A stretch of DNA of 64,000 nucleotides from RYN-133 sp963708645 (GTDB taxonomy: Bacteria > Actinomycetota > Actinomycetes > Mycobacteriales > Jatrophihabitantaceae). The DNA lies in contig CAVPTA010000005.1 of assembly GCA_963708645.1 (NCBI GenBank), positions 1 to 64,000 on the forward strand, read 5' to 3'. A model generated the notes under the pieces. The model did not search any database, was not told the DNA's origin, and worked only from the letters and a program-made list of their open reading frames with translations. Shown here in pieces: positions 25,026-35,009 of this stretch (positions are counted from its first letter, which is position 1; every line of letters starts with the position of its first letter). A program made the translations under genes and the position numbers.

Positions 25026-26382
25026 TCAGCCGAGCAGCTCTGCAACGGCGGCGCTGAAGACCTCGGTGTGCGTGTCGACATCGGCGACAGTGGTCGCGGG
25101 CGACATCAGCGCCATGTTGTGGAACGGAGTCAGCAGCACACCACGGTTGGCGAGATAGGTGTGCAGGTAGTCCTCGAGCGGCCCGTCGTTCGCGGCTGCC
25201 GACTCGCCGCCGTTGCGTGGCGCGGGTTTGCAGAAGCGGTATTCGACGCGCGCGCCCAGCCGGCTCACTGACCACGGCAGTTCATGTGTGTCGATCACCG
25301 CGTCGACCGCGTCGCCGAAGCGGTCGGCGAGCGCGATCATTTCCGGCCACGCCTCATCGGTGAGCACCTGCGACAGAGTTGCCCGCATGGCCGTGATTGA
25401 CACCGGGTTGCCTGCGAGCGTGCCACCCACACCACCCATGTCGACGAGGTCGAGCTCGGGCATGCCGGCGATCCTGGTCTGCGAGTTCGGTCGACAGCCC
25501 GTAGGCACCGCAGGGGATTCCACCGCCGATGGCTTTGCCGATCGTCACGATGTCCGGCTGCAATCCCCACGCTCGGGTGGCGCCGCCCGGACCGGCCGAG
25601 ATCGTGTGGGTCTCGTCGTCGATCAGCAGGGTTCCTGTGCGGGTGCAGGCCTCGCGCACCGCAGACAGGTATCCGTCGGCGGGCAGGACGATGCCTATGT
25701 TGGTCAGTACGGGTTCCATCAGGACGCAGGCGACATCGCCGTACGACAGCTCGCGTACGAGTGCGTCGACGTCGTTGTACTCGACGACGCGCGTCGTTGT
25801 GGTCGGGTCGACTGCCGCGCCGACGTTGCCCTCACGGATCACCTGCGCGCCGTGCTCGTCGACCTTGACGAGCGTCTCGTCCACAGTGCCGTGATAGCAG
25901 TACGAGTTGACCAGGATCTTGGAACGACCGGTGACCGCGCGAGCGAGCCGGATCGCCCATCGATTCGCGTCCGTCGCCGTGAGCGCGAAGCTCCAAGCAG
26001 CGACACCGAAACGACGGGCGAGCTCGCCGCCGACCCACGCCGCGTCGGTCGTCGGCATCATCGTGGTGATGCCCTTGCTGAGCTGCTCAGTCACCGCAGC
26101 GACGGTCGGCGCGGGCGAATGCCCGGCCATCGCGCCGGTGTCCCCGAGCGCGAAGTCGACGTAGTCGATGCCGTCGATGTCGCGCACGCCCGCTCCGTGT
26201 GCCGCGTCCAGATAGAGCGGGAAGCCGCCGGCAGCCTTGTTCATCCAGGTCATCGGCACCCCGCCGAACAGCGCGGTCTGCGCGCGCTCGTGCTCGGCTG
26301 CCGAGCGCGGGTGCAGCTCGGCGAACCGGGCTCGCTCACGTGCGAGCAGTTGCTGGACATGGGACGCATCGATACCGACCAT
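25026..26382 (-). CDS. Class III aminotransferase, GSAM-like, one +1 frameshift
   Basis: A PLP-dependent aminotransferase/aminomutase of about 450 residues, closest in layout to glutamate-1-semialdehyde aminomutase. PLP-binding lysine lies in PDIVTIGKAIGGGIPCGAYG. DDETHTISAGPGG is the cofactor Asp region, and SYCYHGTVDETLVK is also typical. An extra base near 25473 shifts from GLSTELADQ to IAGMPELDLVDMGGVGGTLAGNP. A true HemL usually has LGKIIGGGFPVGA and lies with haem genes, which are absent here, so the substrate is uncertain. It is divergent from dapA. Confidence 0.82.
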
Positions 26383-26428
26383 GGCGAAATCTCACCAGAA
26401 GATCGGCAGTCGCCGATATCCTGGGGGT

Positions 26429-27325
26429 ATGCCAGTCACCTCGGATCCGGCCCGGCCGTTCGGCCGGCTGCTCACGGCGATGGTGACGCCGTTCGGCGTC
26501 GACGGATCTCTCGACCTGGCGGCGGCCACCCGGCTCGCCACGTACCTCGTCGACGAGCAGGGCAACGACGGGCTCGTCGTGAACGGTACGACGGGTGAAT
26601 CGCCGACCACGTCCGACGGTGAGAAGGCCGACCTGATCGCCGCGGTCGTCGATGCGGTCGGCGATCGGGCCCACATCGTCGCGGGCATCGGCACGTTCGA
26701 CACCGTCCACACCGTTCACCTCGCCGAGCAGGCTGCGAAGGCCGGCGCCACCGGAGTACTGGTCGTGACGCCGTACTACTCCAAGCCGCCGCAGGCCGGG
26801 TTGCTGATGCATTTCCGCGCGGTCGCCGACGCGAGCGAACTGCCGGTGATGCTCTACGACATCCCGGGACGCACCGCGACTGCCGATCGCGACCGAGACG
26901 ATGATCGAGCTCGCCGCGCACGAGCGCATCGTCGCCGTCAAGGACGCGAAGGGCGACCTGATGGCTACCTCGCGGGTGCTGGCCGAGACCGACCTCGCCT
27001 ACTACTGCGGCGACGACGGCATGACGCTGCCGATGCTGGCCGTCGGCGGGGTCGGCGTGGTCGGGACGTCGACGCACTTCAGCGGGCCCGGCACCAAGGC
27101 ATGATCGAGGCGTACGAGCGCGGCGACGTCACCTCGGCGCGTGCCCTGCACCGCGCGCTGCTGCCGATCTACTCCGGCATCTTCCGTACCCAGGGCTGCA
27201 TCCTCGTCAAGGCCGGGCTCAAGCTGCGCGGCCTCGAGGTCGGCCCGGTCCGTGCGCCGCTCGTCGACGCGACCGAGCACGAAATCAGCCATCTGCGACA
27301 GGATCTGGCGGCCGCCGGCCTGTGA
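26429..27325 (+). CDS. dapA: 4-hydroxy-tetrahydrodipicolinate synthase, two frameshifts
   Basis: Condenses pyruvate with aspartate semialdehyde in lysine/DAP synthesis. Motifs: NGTTGESPTTSDGEK, VTPYYSKPPQAGLLMHF (catalytic Tyr), MLYDIPGRT and the Schiff-base lysine in RIVAVKDAKGDL. About 298 residues. An extra base near 26883 and a missing base near 27102 break the frame; the last part (MIEAYERGDVTSARAL) returns to the original frame. TATCCT lies 6 bases before ATG 26429, fitting a leaderless start. The RNase J gene that commonly follows in actinobacteria is absent. Confidence 0.92.
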   Translation: MPVTSDPARPFGRLLTAMVTPFGVDGSLDLAAATRLATYLVDEQGNDGLVVNGTTGESPTTSDGEKADLIAAVVDAVGDRAHIVAGIGTFDTVHTVHLAEQAAKAGATGVLVVTPYYSKPPQAGLLMHFRAVADASELPVMLYDIPGRTATADRDRDDDRARRARAHRRRQGREGRPDGYLAGAGRDRPRLLLRRRRHDAADAGRRRGRRGRDVDALQRARHQGMIEAYERGDVTSARALHRALLPIYSGIFRTQGCILVKAGLKLRGLEVGPVRAPLVDATEHEISHLRQDLAAAGL

Positions 27326-27370
27326 GCGCGCCTCCTCGATAACCGTCGACCTCAAGGTTAGGGTTCTCGG

Positions 27371-29956
27371 GTGCCCGCCTCGTCCACACGAACCCGTCCG
27401 CCCGCGCGCAAGACCGCGTCACGTAAAGTCACGCACCAAGTCACGCGCCACGTCTCGCCGCCCGGCGGCGCGGAAGTCCGCGCGTCGGCCGGCACCGCTG
27501 CTCGCCCCGTTTCGCGCGCTGGGCCACCTGCTGCGGGGGATGTGGAAGGCGCTCGCCGCAATCATCGGCGGCGTGGCCCGCGCCGCAGGACGCAACGCCG
27601 CCACGGCGCGCGAGCTCGAGCCCGAGCATCGCCGCGACGGCATCGCGCTCGGGGTGCTCGCCGTCGGGCTGATCGCCGTTATCGCGGTGTGGTTCGGCGC
27701 CGCGGGCCCGATCGGCCACGGCCTGTCGATCGGTTTGCGCGCACTGATCGGCAACGGGGCGGTGCTGCTGCCCCGTGCTGCTCATCGGTGCCGCTGCACA
27801 CATGTTGCGACAAGCGCCATTGCCGCAGGCGCGCGGCCGCACGCTGGTCGGCACGCTGGCGCTCGCGATCTGCGTCCTGGGGATGTTCGACCTGTGGGGT
27901 GGGTCGCCGACGAGTTCGCACGGGCGCACGCACGCCGGGGGCGCGATCGGCCACTTGATCGGTGCACCGCTCGCGCGCGGTGTCGGCGCCGTCCTGGCGG
28001 TGCCGTTGCTCGCGATCCTCGGCTTCTTCGGGATCCTCGTTGTCACGGCGACCCCACTGCCCGTGCTGATCACGTACCTGCGCGAACTCGTGACCGGACG
28101 CCCGAAGCTCGATGCCGAGTTCGAGGTCGAGCCGATCGAGGAGGTCGTGCCGAAGCGGCGCCGCCGCTCACGCACCGTCGCGGACGCGGATCCAGCGTTG
28201 GACGCCACGCTCGCCGACGAGGCGACGACCGAGTTGCCGGGATCGGGCGAGCTCGGCGCGCTCGACGCGGCAGCGCTCACGAAACCCAAGCCGCGCAAGC
28301 CGCGCGCGCCGAAGGTGGTCGAGGCCGACCTGCCGCCGATCGACCGGCCGATGCAACTCGAACTCGACCGCGGTGCGGGCCTGTACACGCTGCCGTCGTT
28401 GAAGGATCTCGCACTGGGCACGCCGCACCTCGAACACACCAAGGCCAACGACGAGGTGATCGCCGCACTGCAGCAGGTGTTCTCCGAGTTCGACGTCGAC
28501 TGCGCGGTCACCGGCTTCAGCCGTGGTCCGACAGTCACGCGCTACCAGGTCGAGGTCGGTCCGGGCGTGAAGGTCGAGCGCATCACGAACCTGCAGCGCA
28601 ACATCGCCTATGCAGTGAAGAGCGCCGAGGTGCGCATCCTGTCGCCGATCCCGGGCATGAGCGCGGTCGGTGTCGAGATCCCGAACGCCGACCCCGAGGT
28701 CGTCATGATCGGCGACGTGCTGCGCTCGCCGGTCGCCCAGCGTGATCACCACCCGATGCTCGTGGCGCTCGGCAAGGACGTCGAGGGCGGCTTCATCGTC
28801 GCCAACCTGACGAAGATGCCGCACCTGCTCGTCGCCGGCGCAACGGGTGCAGGCAAGTCGTCCTGCATCAACACGTTGATCCTGTCGATCCTGACCCGCG
28901 CGACACCCGACCAGGTGCGCATGGTGCTCATCGATCCGAAGCGCGTCGAATTCGCTGCCTACCAAGGGATTCCGCATCTGGTCACGCCCGGTGATCACCA
29001 ACGCGAAGAAGGCCGCCGACGCGTTGCAGTGGGTCGTGCGCGAGATGGACATGCGCTACGAGGACATGGAGTCGTCGGGTGTGCGCCACATCGACGACTT
29101 CAACCGCAAGGTGCGCAGTGGCGAGCTGGTCGCCCCGCCGGGATCCGAACGTGTCTACGCGGCGTACCCGTACCTGCTGGTGATCGTCGACGAGCTCGCC
29201 GACCTGATGATGGTCGCTCCGCGTGACGTCGAGGACTCGGTCGTGCGCATCACGCAGCTGGCCCGCGCGGCAGGCATCCACCTCGTGGTCGCGACACAGC
29301 GTCCGTCCGTCGATGTCGTCACGGGTCTGATCAAGGCGAACGTGCCGTCGCGACTGGGGTTCAAGACCTCGTCGCTGGCCGACTCGCGCGTCATCCTCGA
29401 CCAGCCGGGTGCCGAGAAGCTGCTCGGCAAGGGCGACGCGTTGTTCTTGCCGATGGGCGCGTCGAAGCCGGCGCGCATGCAGGGTGCGTTCGTGACCGAC
29501 GCCGAGATCAACGCGATCGTGGCGCACTGCAAGGAGCAGCTGCAGCCGACCTACCGCGAGGACGTGACCGCGGCGCCGGTGGCGAAGAAGGAGATCGACG
29601 AGGACATCGGCGACGACATGGACCTGTTCCTGTCCGCCGTCGAGCTCGTCGTGTCGACGCAGTTCGGGTCGACGTCCATGCTGCAGCGCAAGCTGCGGGT
29701 GGGTTTCGCAAAGGCCGGCCGGCTGATGGACCTGATGGAGTCGCGCGGCATCGTAGGCCCGTCCGAGGGGTCGAAGGCTCGCGAGGTGCTCGTCGTCCCC
29801 GACGAGATGGCCGGTCTGCTCTATGCGCTGCGCAATGGCGGCACCGCCGACGACCTGGTCGAGGCGGACGAGCCCGACGACAGCGAGATCTCCGCCACCC
29901 CTAACCCCGACAGTGGTCAGTCCCGGCTTCAGTGGTTGGTAGCAACTGACCACTGA
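27371..29956 (+). CDS. ftsK: DNA translocase FtsK, three +1 frameshifts
   Basis: Hexameric ATPase that moves chromosome ends across the division septum. After a basic N-terminus come about four membrane helices. The motor follows: alpha domain (VTGFSRGPTVTRYQVEVGPG), Walker A GATGAGKSS, RMVLIDPKRVEFAAY and Walker B VIVDELADLMM. The C-terminal gamma winged helix is SVSTQFGSTSMLQRKLRVGF, which reads KOPS-type sites. Extra bases near 27425, 27772 and 28990 split it into four frames that join cleanly to about 860 residues. TAGGGT lies 6 bases before GTG 27371 (leaderless). Confidence 0.93.
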
Positions 29957-29989
29957 CGCCGAAACTGACCACTGTCGTGGACGTTTCGG
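29909..29989. repeat. Inverted repeats at the ftsK 3' end
   Basis: GACAGTGGTCAGT (29909-29921) is matched by its perfect reverse complement at 29964-29976, and ACTGACCACTG recurs at 29945-29955. CCGAAAC (29960-29966) and GTTTCGG (29983-29989) form a further stem after the stop. The last pair could terminate ftsK. The 14-mer CCGACAGTGGTCAG also occurs at 41011-41024. Confidence 0.5.
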
Positions 29990-29998
29990 TTCGGACGC

Positions 29999-30163
29999 TC
30001 AGGCGCGGCGGTGCCGACCTGTGTAGAACATCTTGAACATGCGCAGGCCGCGCGTGCCCGGCTTGCGGTGCCGGCCGGCATATTCGCCGACCGCCGTCGG
30101 GAATCCGGACGTGGACGGAGCCCACGGTGTGTATGCGGGCTCTACCCGCTGGATCGTGGCCAT
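29999..30163 (-). CDS. Small basic protein (54 aa), uncharacterised
   Basis: Translation of the minus strand from ATG 30163 gives 54 residues starting MATIQRVEPAYTPWAPSTSG and ending LRMFKMFYTGRHRRA. The C-terminal half is strongly basic. GAAGGGGG lies about 10 bases upstream. Small actinobacterial proteins ending in a similar FYTGRHR motif are familiar as hypothetical proteins, but no function is known to me. It is convergent with ftsK. Confidence 0.6.
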   Translation of the reverse strand: MATIQRVEPAYTPWAPSTSGFPTAVGEYAGRHRKPGTRGLRMFKMFYTGRHRRA

Positions 30164-30241
30164 GACGCAACACCCCCTTCGCCGGGAACGCTAACCCTCG
30201 ACTTGCACTTGAGGGCGCAGACACGCGCGGGATGTCGTGAG

Positions 30242-30736
30242 TTACAGGATGCGCAACATCCGGGTGTTCCCGAGGGTGTTCGGCTTGACGAATTCGAGGC
30301 CGAGGAATTCGGCGATACCCGGGTCGTACGAGTGACGCAGGGCGTCGTAGGTGTCGTGGTCGACCGGTGCCCCGTCGATCTCGCGGAACTCGTGCCGGGC
30401 GAAGAAGTCGACGTGGAAGGTCAGCGCGAACAGCCGCGACAGTCCGAGTTCGCGAGCGGTCGCGATCAGCCCGTCCAGCACGAGCGCTCCGATACGCTCA
30501 CCACGCCGATCCGGATGCACGGCCAGCGTGCGGATCTCGCCCAGGTCGGCCCACAGCACGTGGAGCGCGCCGCATGCGACGACGGCGCCGTCCTGCTCCG
30601 CGACGAGGAAGTCCTGGACGTCCTCGTAGAGCGTGACCAGCTCCTTGGCAAGCAGCTTGCGGCCGGAGCCCGCGTAGATGTCGACCAATGCCTTTATCGC
30701 GGGGACGTCGGCGGTGCGGGCGCGGCGGACGAGCAC
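30242..30736 (-). CDS. argA: Amino-acid N-acetyltransferase (actinobacterial ArgA type)
   Basis: A 164-residue GNAT enzyme matching the mycobacterial Rv2747 type, which makes N-acetylglutamate for arginine synthesis. Its position next to ftsK is the same as in M. tuberculosis. It begins LVRRARTADVPAIKALVDIYAG; the acetyl-CoA loop is HPDRRGERIGALVLDGLI. The substrate-side segment is LTFHVDFFARHEFREIDG. GTG 30736 has TAGGTT 6 bases upstream, a leaderless promoter. Confidence 0.88.
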   Translation of the reverse strand: MLVRRARTADVPAIKALVDIYAGSGRKLLAKELVTLYEDVQDFLVAEQDGAVVACGALHVLWADLGEIRTLAVHPDRRGERIGALVLDGLIATARELGLSRLFALTFHVDFFARHEFREIDGAPVDHDTYDALRHSYDPGIAEFLGLEFVKPNTLGNTRMLRIL

Positions 30737-30745
30737 CGCCCGAAC

Positions 30746-31705
30746 CTACGGCACGATGCGGCTGAGATCCGTCGTCCCCCAGGCAATGTGGCTACCCGCC
30801 TGTCGCGTGAGCGCATGGTTACCGGGTCGACCGTTCGGCCCGATCGCCACGATGGTGACCGTGACAGCGCCATTCCGGTAGACGGCTGCCCCCGGCTCGG
30901 ACGGTGAGGCGCGGCGATCAGCTCGCTGCGCGATGAATTCCAGCGAGTGGTCCCGACCCGCGTGGAGCAGGAGGAAGACCACATCGGACGAGGACAGGAT
31001 GACCTGATCGAGGGTGTAGCCGGTCGGGACGGCGACGAGTCGGAAGGTCGTCGTGAGAGGCAGGTGCTGGTACGGGCGGGCAGCGCGCGCGACCGCGAGG
31101 ATGGCAGCTGGGGTCGGCACCCGCTTGATATTGCCCACCTGCTCAGCGACGGCCCATTGATCGGGAGCGAACTCCCACACAACCGTATGGAGAGCTCGAT
31201 CGCGACCGTGGTACTGCTCGAAGCCGTCGGTTCCGGCGTAGCCGCGATGACCTGACACGAGCACAACGCTCTGGTGTTGCAGCGGCGAGAACTTGTACGT
31301 GTGCGGTGCCCACAGAGTCACCGCGACATCGCCGCTCGCGTCGCCTCGCGGGGTGCGGACGGTGACGCTGCGAGAGCCGTCGCCCATGGTTGCCCGCGTT
31401 GTCACCGGATAACCGGCCACGTCGAAGGAGGTGAAGGCCGAGGCGGGCAGCCCGGTCGCCGGCGGCGTGCGGTGACCCGGGCGCAATTGGATCACCACGA
31501 CCATCGCCGCGAGCCCGAGCGCGATCACCGCAGCCACAGCGACCGCAACGCGGGGGCGGACCTGAGGACGCCAGTGGATGCGAGCAGCGGGCTTCGCGTG
31601 CTCCGGGCCGGCCCATGACGGTCCGTAGTCGACTGTTCGCGACTGGGCTGTCAACGTCGCCCGCAGCAAGCGCTCGAGGTCGTCGTCGGTGCGGGTGGCG
31701 CTCAT
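30746..31705 (-). CDS. Single-pass membrane protein paired with the sigma factor (probable anti-sigma)
   Basis: A 319-residue protein with one membrane helix (VAVAVAAVIALGLAAMVVVIQL) after about 55 cytoplasmic residues and a long extracytoplasmic domain. Its ATG overlaps the sigma factor stop (ATGA), the standard sigma/anti-sigma arrangement. I see no zinc-binding ZAS motif, so the anti-sigma role rests on context only. The outer domain has no recognisable enzyme motif. Confidence 0.7.
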   Translation of the reverse strand: MSATRTDDDLERLLRATLTAQSRTVDYGPSWAGPEHAKPAARIHWRPQVRPRVAVAVAAVIALGLAAMVVVIQLRPGHRTPPATGLPASAFTSFDVAGYPVTTRATMGDGSRSVTVRTPRGDASGDVAVTLWAPHTYKFSPLQHQSVVLVSGHRGYAGTDGFEQYHGRDRALHTVVWEFAPDQWAVAEQVGNIKRVPTPAAILAVARAARPYQHLPLTTTFRLVAVPTGYTLDQVILSSSDVVFLLLHAGRDHSLEFIAQRADRRASPSEPGAAVYRNGAVTVTIVAIGPNGRPGNHALTRQAGSHIAWGTTDLSRIVP

Positions 31706-32191
31706 CGGACGTCCTCCGTCGTGAGTTCTCGATTGGTGCGCAGCGTCGCGAACGCTCGCGCAGCGAGGCTGCGCACCGTGCCGGGCCGCGCGCCGAGCGC
31801 GTTGGCGATCTCGGCGTCGCTCAGATCGAGGTAGTAGCGCAGCACGAGCACTGCGCGCTGGCGCTCGGGCAATGTCGCCAGCGCACGCCACATCGCGTCC
31901 TGCTCGCCGCCGTCCGGTCCCGGGGTCGGCGTGTCCGGCGGGTCGATCAGCACGAGTGCGGACGAGGCGCGGCGGCGGCGGTACGAAACGTGCGCCATTC
32001 ACGATCACCCGCCGCGCATAGGCGACCGGCGCCTCGACGGTGAGCGTCTCGCCGAAGCGGCGATACAGCGCCGCGAACGCGTCCTGCACGAGGTCTTCGG
32101 CCAGGCCGCGGTCGCCGCACAGCACGTACGCGAATCGGGTCAGCCCGACCGAGTGCGCCTCGGCGAAGGCCGCCAGCGTCAGCGAGGGCAT
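31702..32191 (-). CDS. SigE-family (ECF) RNA polymerase sigma factor, one +1 frameshift
   Basis: An ECF sigma factor of about 165 residues. Region 2 reads LTRFAYVLCGDRGLAEDLVQDAFAAL and region 4 LPERQRAVLVLRYYLDLSDAEIANALG. An extra base near 31995 separates ARRVIVN from AHVSYRRRRAS. The start may be ATG 32191 or the in-frame GTG 32212; neither has a clear ribosome binding site. Its stop overlaps the downstream membrane-protein gene. Confidence 0.87.
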
Positions 32192-32309
32192 CGCGGTGAG
32201 TGTTGGTTGCACATCCGTTTGAACGCTACGTCGACCCGGATCTGCTGCGCCGAGTTGTCGCTGTGGTCGTGGCAGAGGAACCGCCGCGCGGCGACTACCA
32301 TTGCTCGTC

Positions 32310-33695
32310 GTGAGTGAGGGCACGCGCAAGGTCGCGGTGGTGACCCTCGGATGTGCCCGTAACGAGGTTGACTCCGAGGAACTGGCGGCGACCCTCGGCG
32401 CGGGCGACTGGCAGATCACCGACGAGGACGACGCCGAGGTCGTCCTGATCAACACCTGCGGGTTCGTCGACGCTGCCAAGAAGGATTCGATCGACACCGT
32501 CCTCGCGGCCAAGGACACCGGCAAGAAGGTTGTCGCCGTCGGTTGCCTGGCCGAGCGCTACGGCGACGAGCTGGCCAAGAACCTCCCCGAAGCCGACGCG
32601 GTGCTCGGGTTCGACAGCTATGCCGACATCGCGGCGCGCCTGGACGACGTGGCGGCCGGACGCCGGATCGAGGCGCACGCGCCGCGCGATCGGCGCACGC
32701 TGTTGCCTGTCACGCCGGTACACCGGCCGTCCGCGTCGGCCGAGGTTGCCGTGCCCGGGCACGCCTGGCTGCCGGGTAAGCAGGTGCGCAAGCGCCTCGA
32801 CGATTCGGCGCTGGCCTACCTGAAGATCGCGTCCGGCTGCGACCGGCGGTGCACGTTCTGCGCGATCCCGTCCTTCCGCGGGTCGTTCGTGTCGCGACCG
32901 CCGGCCGACATCCTGGCCGAGGCGCACTGGCTCGCCGGGCAGGGCGCGCGTGAGCTGGTGCTGGTCAGCGAGAACTCCACGTCCTACGGCAAGGACCTCG
33001 GTGACCTGCGCGCCCTCGAGAAGCTGCTGCCGCAACTCGGCGCGGTCGACGGCATCGAACGCATCCGGGTGAGCTACCTGCAGCCGGCCGAGCTGCGACC
33101 GTCGCTGCTCGAAACGATCGCGACTACGCCTGGAGTGGCGCCGTACTTCGACCTGTCGTTCCAGCACGCTTCGCCGACTGTCCTCCGTCGGATGAAGCGG
33201 TTCGGCTCGACCGACGCGTTCCTCGACATCCTCGAGCGGGCGCGCGGATTCGTTCCCGAGGCGGGCGCGCGGTCGAACGTCATCGTCGGGTTCCCGGGCG
33301 AGACCGACGACGACGTCGCCGAGCTCGAGAGGTTCCTGACCGCTGCCCGCCTCGACGTCGTCGGCGTGTTCGGCTATTCGGACGAGGACGGCACCGACGC
33401 CGAGAAGTTCGACGACAAGCTGCCCGAGGACGAGATCGCGGCGCGCGTCGAGCACATCACCGCGCTGGTCGACGAACTGATGAGCCAGCGCGCCGAGGAC
33501 CGGGTCGGTGAAGCTGTCGACGTGCTCGTCGAGGACGCCGATGAATCGGTCGGACGCGCGATGCACCAGGGACCCGAGACCGATGGCATCACGCGGTTGA
33601 CGGGCCCGGTCGAGCGAGGCACGTTCGTGTCGGCTGTCGTCGTCGACAGCGAGGGCGTCGACCTCGTTGCCGACGTCAAGGGTCCCGCATGGTGA
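32310..33695 (+). CDS. rimO: Ribosomal protein S12 methylthiotransferase
   Basis: A radical-SAM enzyme that methylthiolates Asp of ribosomal protein S12. N-terminal MTTase domain: VAVVTLGCARNEVDSEELA with VLINTCGFV and VGCLAERYG supplying three cluster cysteines. Radical-SAM CxxxCxxC is in SGCDRRCTFCAIPSFRG, and a C-terminal TRAM domain follows. About 461 residues. TACCAT (32296-32301) lies 8 bases before GTG 32310, suggesting a leaderless start; TTG 32301 is the alternative. pgsA follows within 10 bp. Confidence 0.94.
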   Translation: MSEGTRKVAVVTLGCARNEVDSEELAATLGAGDWQITDEDDAEVVLINTCGFVDAAKKDSIDTVLAAKDTGKKVVAVGCLAERYGDELAKNLPEADAVLGFDSYADIAARLDDVAAGRRIEAHAPRDRRTLLPVTPVHRPSASAEVAVPGHAWLPGKQVRKRLDDSALAYLKIASGCDRRCTFCAIPSFRGSFVSRPPADILAEAHWLAGQGARELVLVSENSTSYGKDLGDLRALEKLLPQLGAVDGIERIRVSYLQPAELRPSLLETIATTPGVAPYFDLSFQHASPTVLRRMKRFGSTDAFLDILERARGFVPEAGARSNVIVGFPGETDDDVAELERFLTAARLDVVGVFGYSDEDGTDAEKFDDKLPEDEIAARVEHITALVDELMSQRAEDRVGEAVDVLVEDADESVGRAMHQGPETDGITRLTGPVERGTFVSAVVVDSEGVDLVADVKGPAW

Positions 33696-33702
33696 TCGCG
33701 TG

Positions 33703-34338
33703 GTGAAGACACCCGCCCGGCTCGATCTCGAGGCCGACGAGCCGGATCCGATCTCGGCGGTGCCGAACGAGGTTTCCGCGTGGAACCTGCCCAACACGTT
33801 GACCGTGTTCCGGCTCGCGCTCGTCCCGGTGTTCCTGGTTGCCCTGTTCTGGGGGACCGGCCACCTCACCAGCTGGCGCATCGTCGCGTGGCTGATCTTC
33901 GGCATCGCGTCGATCACCGACCGCATCGACGGCGAACTGGCACGCAAGCGGAACTCGGTGACCGAGTTCGGCAAGCTGGCCGATCCGATCGCCGACAAGG
34001 CCCTGGTCGGCGCGGCGTTGATCGGCCTGTCGCTGCTGCACGACCTGCCGTGGTGGGTGACTGTCGTGATCCTCGTGCGCGAGGTCGGCGTGACGCTGTT
34101 GCGTTTCTGGGTCATCCGGCACGGCGTGCTGGCTGCCAGCCGAGGCGGCAAGCTCAAGACGCTGCTGCAGGCGGTCGCCATCGGACTGTTCGTGCTGCCC
34201 GAATGGGGCTGGCTGCGCGACGTCGCGTGGGTGGTCATGATCGCGGCGATCATCGTCGCACTGGTCACCGGGTACGACTACGTCGGCCGGGCGCTGCGCC
34301 TGCGCCGGGGCTCGCTCGCAGCCCGCGCACAGGCCTGA
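33703..34338 (+). CDS. pgsA: CDP-diacylglycerol-glycerol-3-phosphate 3-phosphatidyltransferase
   Basis: Membrane enzyme making phosphatidylglycerol phosphate. It carries the CDP-alcohol phosphotransferase motif: DGELAR, then G and two Asp in EFGKLADPIADK. The residue before the final DPIAD is Ala where Leu is common. About 211 residues with roughly six membrane helices. GTG 33700 or 33703 are the plausible starts just after rimO. The order rimO-pgsA-clgR is typical, though cinA, often between pgsA and clgR, is absent. Confidence 0.91.
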   Translation: MKTPARLDLEADEPDPISAVPNEVSAWNLPNTLTVFRLALVPVFLVALFWGTGHLTSWRIVAWLIFGIASITDRIDGELARKRNSVTEFGKLADPIADKALVGAALIGLSLLHDLPWWVTVVILVREVGVTLLRFWVIRHGVLAASRGGKLKTLLQAVAIGLFVLPEWGWLRDVAWVVMIAAIIVALVTGYDYVGRALRLRRGSLAARAQA

Positions 34339-34376
34339 GCGGGAATCCGCGCCGCCCGCCGTCCGTTGAACAAGCG

Positions 34377-34394
34377 TGTTCGCCCACAGCGGAC
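34377..34394 (+). promoter_or_regulatory. ClgR-box-like palindrome before clgR
   Basis: TGTTCGCCCACAGCGGAC fits the published CGCYNANRGCG core of ClgR-binding sites, about 100 bp before the clgR start. This supports autoregulation, as in Corynebacterium and Streptomyces. Confidence 0.6.
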
Positions 34395-34490
34395 ACCGCA
34401 CGCAACCCGCTGGCGCAGTCGGGACCGGCCGGTACCGTGAACGACACGCAGCGTGGTGCAAGTGTGCTGAATGCTCAGGAGGTCGATGTC

Positions 34491-34865
34491 ATGCCAGTGC
34501 TTCGTCAAGTGGTCGGCGACACCCTCCGCGCGCTGCGTCTGCGCCAGCGCCGCACCCTGCGTGAGGTCTCGGCCAGCGCACGGGTGAGCCTCGGCTACCT
34601 GTCCGAGGTCGAGCGTGGCCAGAAAGAACCTTCGTCGGAGTTGCTCGCCGCCATTGCCGCAGCACTCGAAGTCGAACTGTCCGACCTGTTCGCCGAGGTC
34701 GCCTCGGTACTGCGCCGCGAAGAGAAGCTGGCATCGGTCGGCATCCTCGGCGGTGGCCGCCTGGCTGCCGTCCCGGGCGCCGGATCGGCGCGCATCACGC
34801 CCGCCCCGCCGGCCGACAGCGCCGGTGGCGTTGCGGTGCGGACGGTCTCGATCGCCGCTGCCTGA
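34491..34865 (+). CDS. clgR: ClgR-type helix-turn-helix regulator
   Basis: A 124-residue XRE-family activator of Clp protease and stress genes. The DNA-binding domain is LRQRRTLREVSASARVSLGY with LSEVERGQKEPSSELLAAIA. The C-terminus is a short Ala/Gly-rich tail; many ClgR proteins end in Ala-Ala and are degraded by ClpP, and this one ends SIAAA. AGGAGG (34477-34482) precedes ATG 34491 at 8 bases. A ClgR-like box lies upstream. Confidence 0.9.
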   Translation: MPVLRQVVGDTLRALRLRQRRTLREVSASARVSLGYLSEVERGQKEPSSELLAAIAAALEVELSDLFAEVASVLRREEKLASVGILGGGRLAAVPGAGSARITPAPPADSAGGVAVRTVSIAAA

Positions 34866-35009
34866 GAGCTCTCCTCGTCACATCCGCAACATCCGTCACA
34901 GATCCCGGCGGGTCTGCGCGCGCCGCCACGAATGGCGTGCCTGCCGCGGCTAGCGTCCGAACCATGGCAACCGGTTCGCGGGGCCACGCTGCCGAGTCGA
35001 GGTGCGCAC

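Noticed and set aside
32295..34268. 657-codon minus-strand open frame
   Set aside because: It lies opposite rimO and pgsA, both complete with catalytic motifs; no motif in the antisense product.
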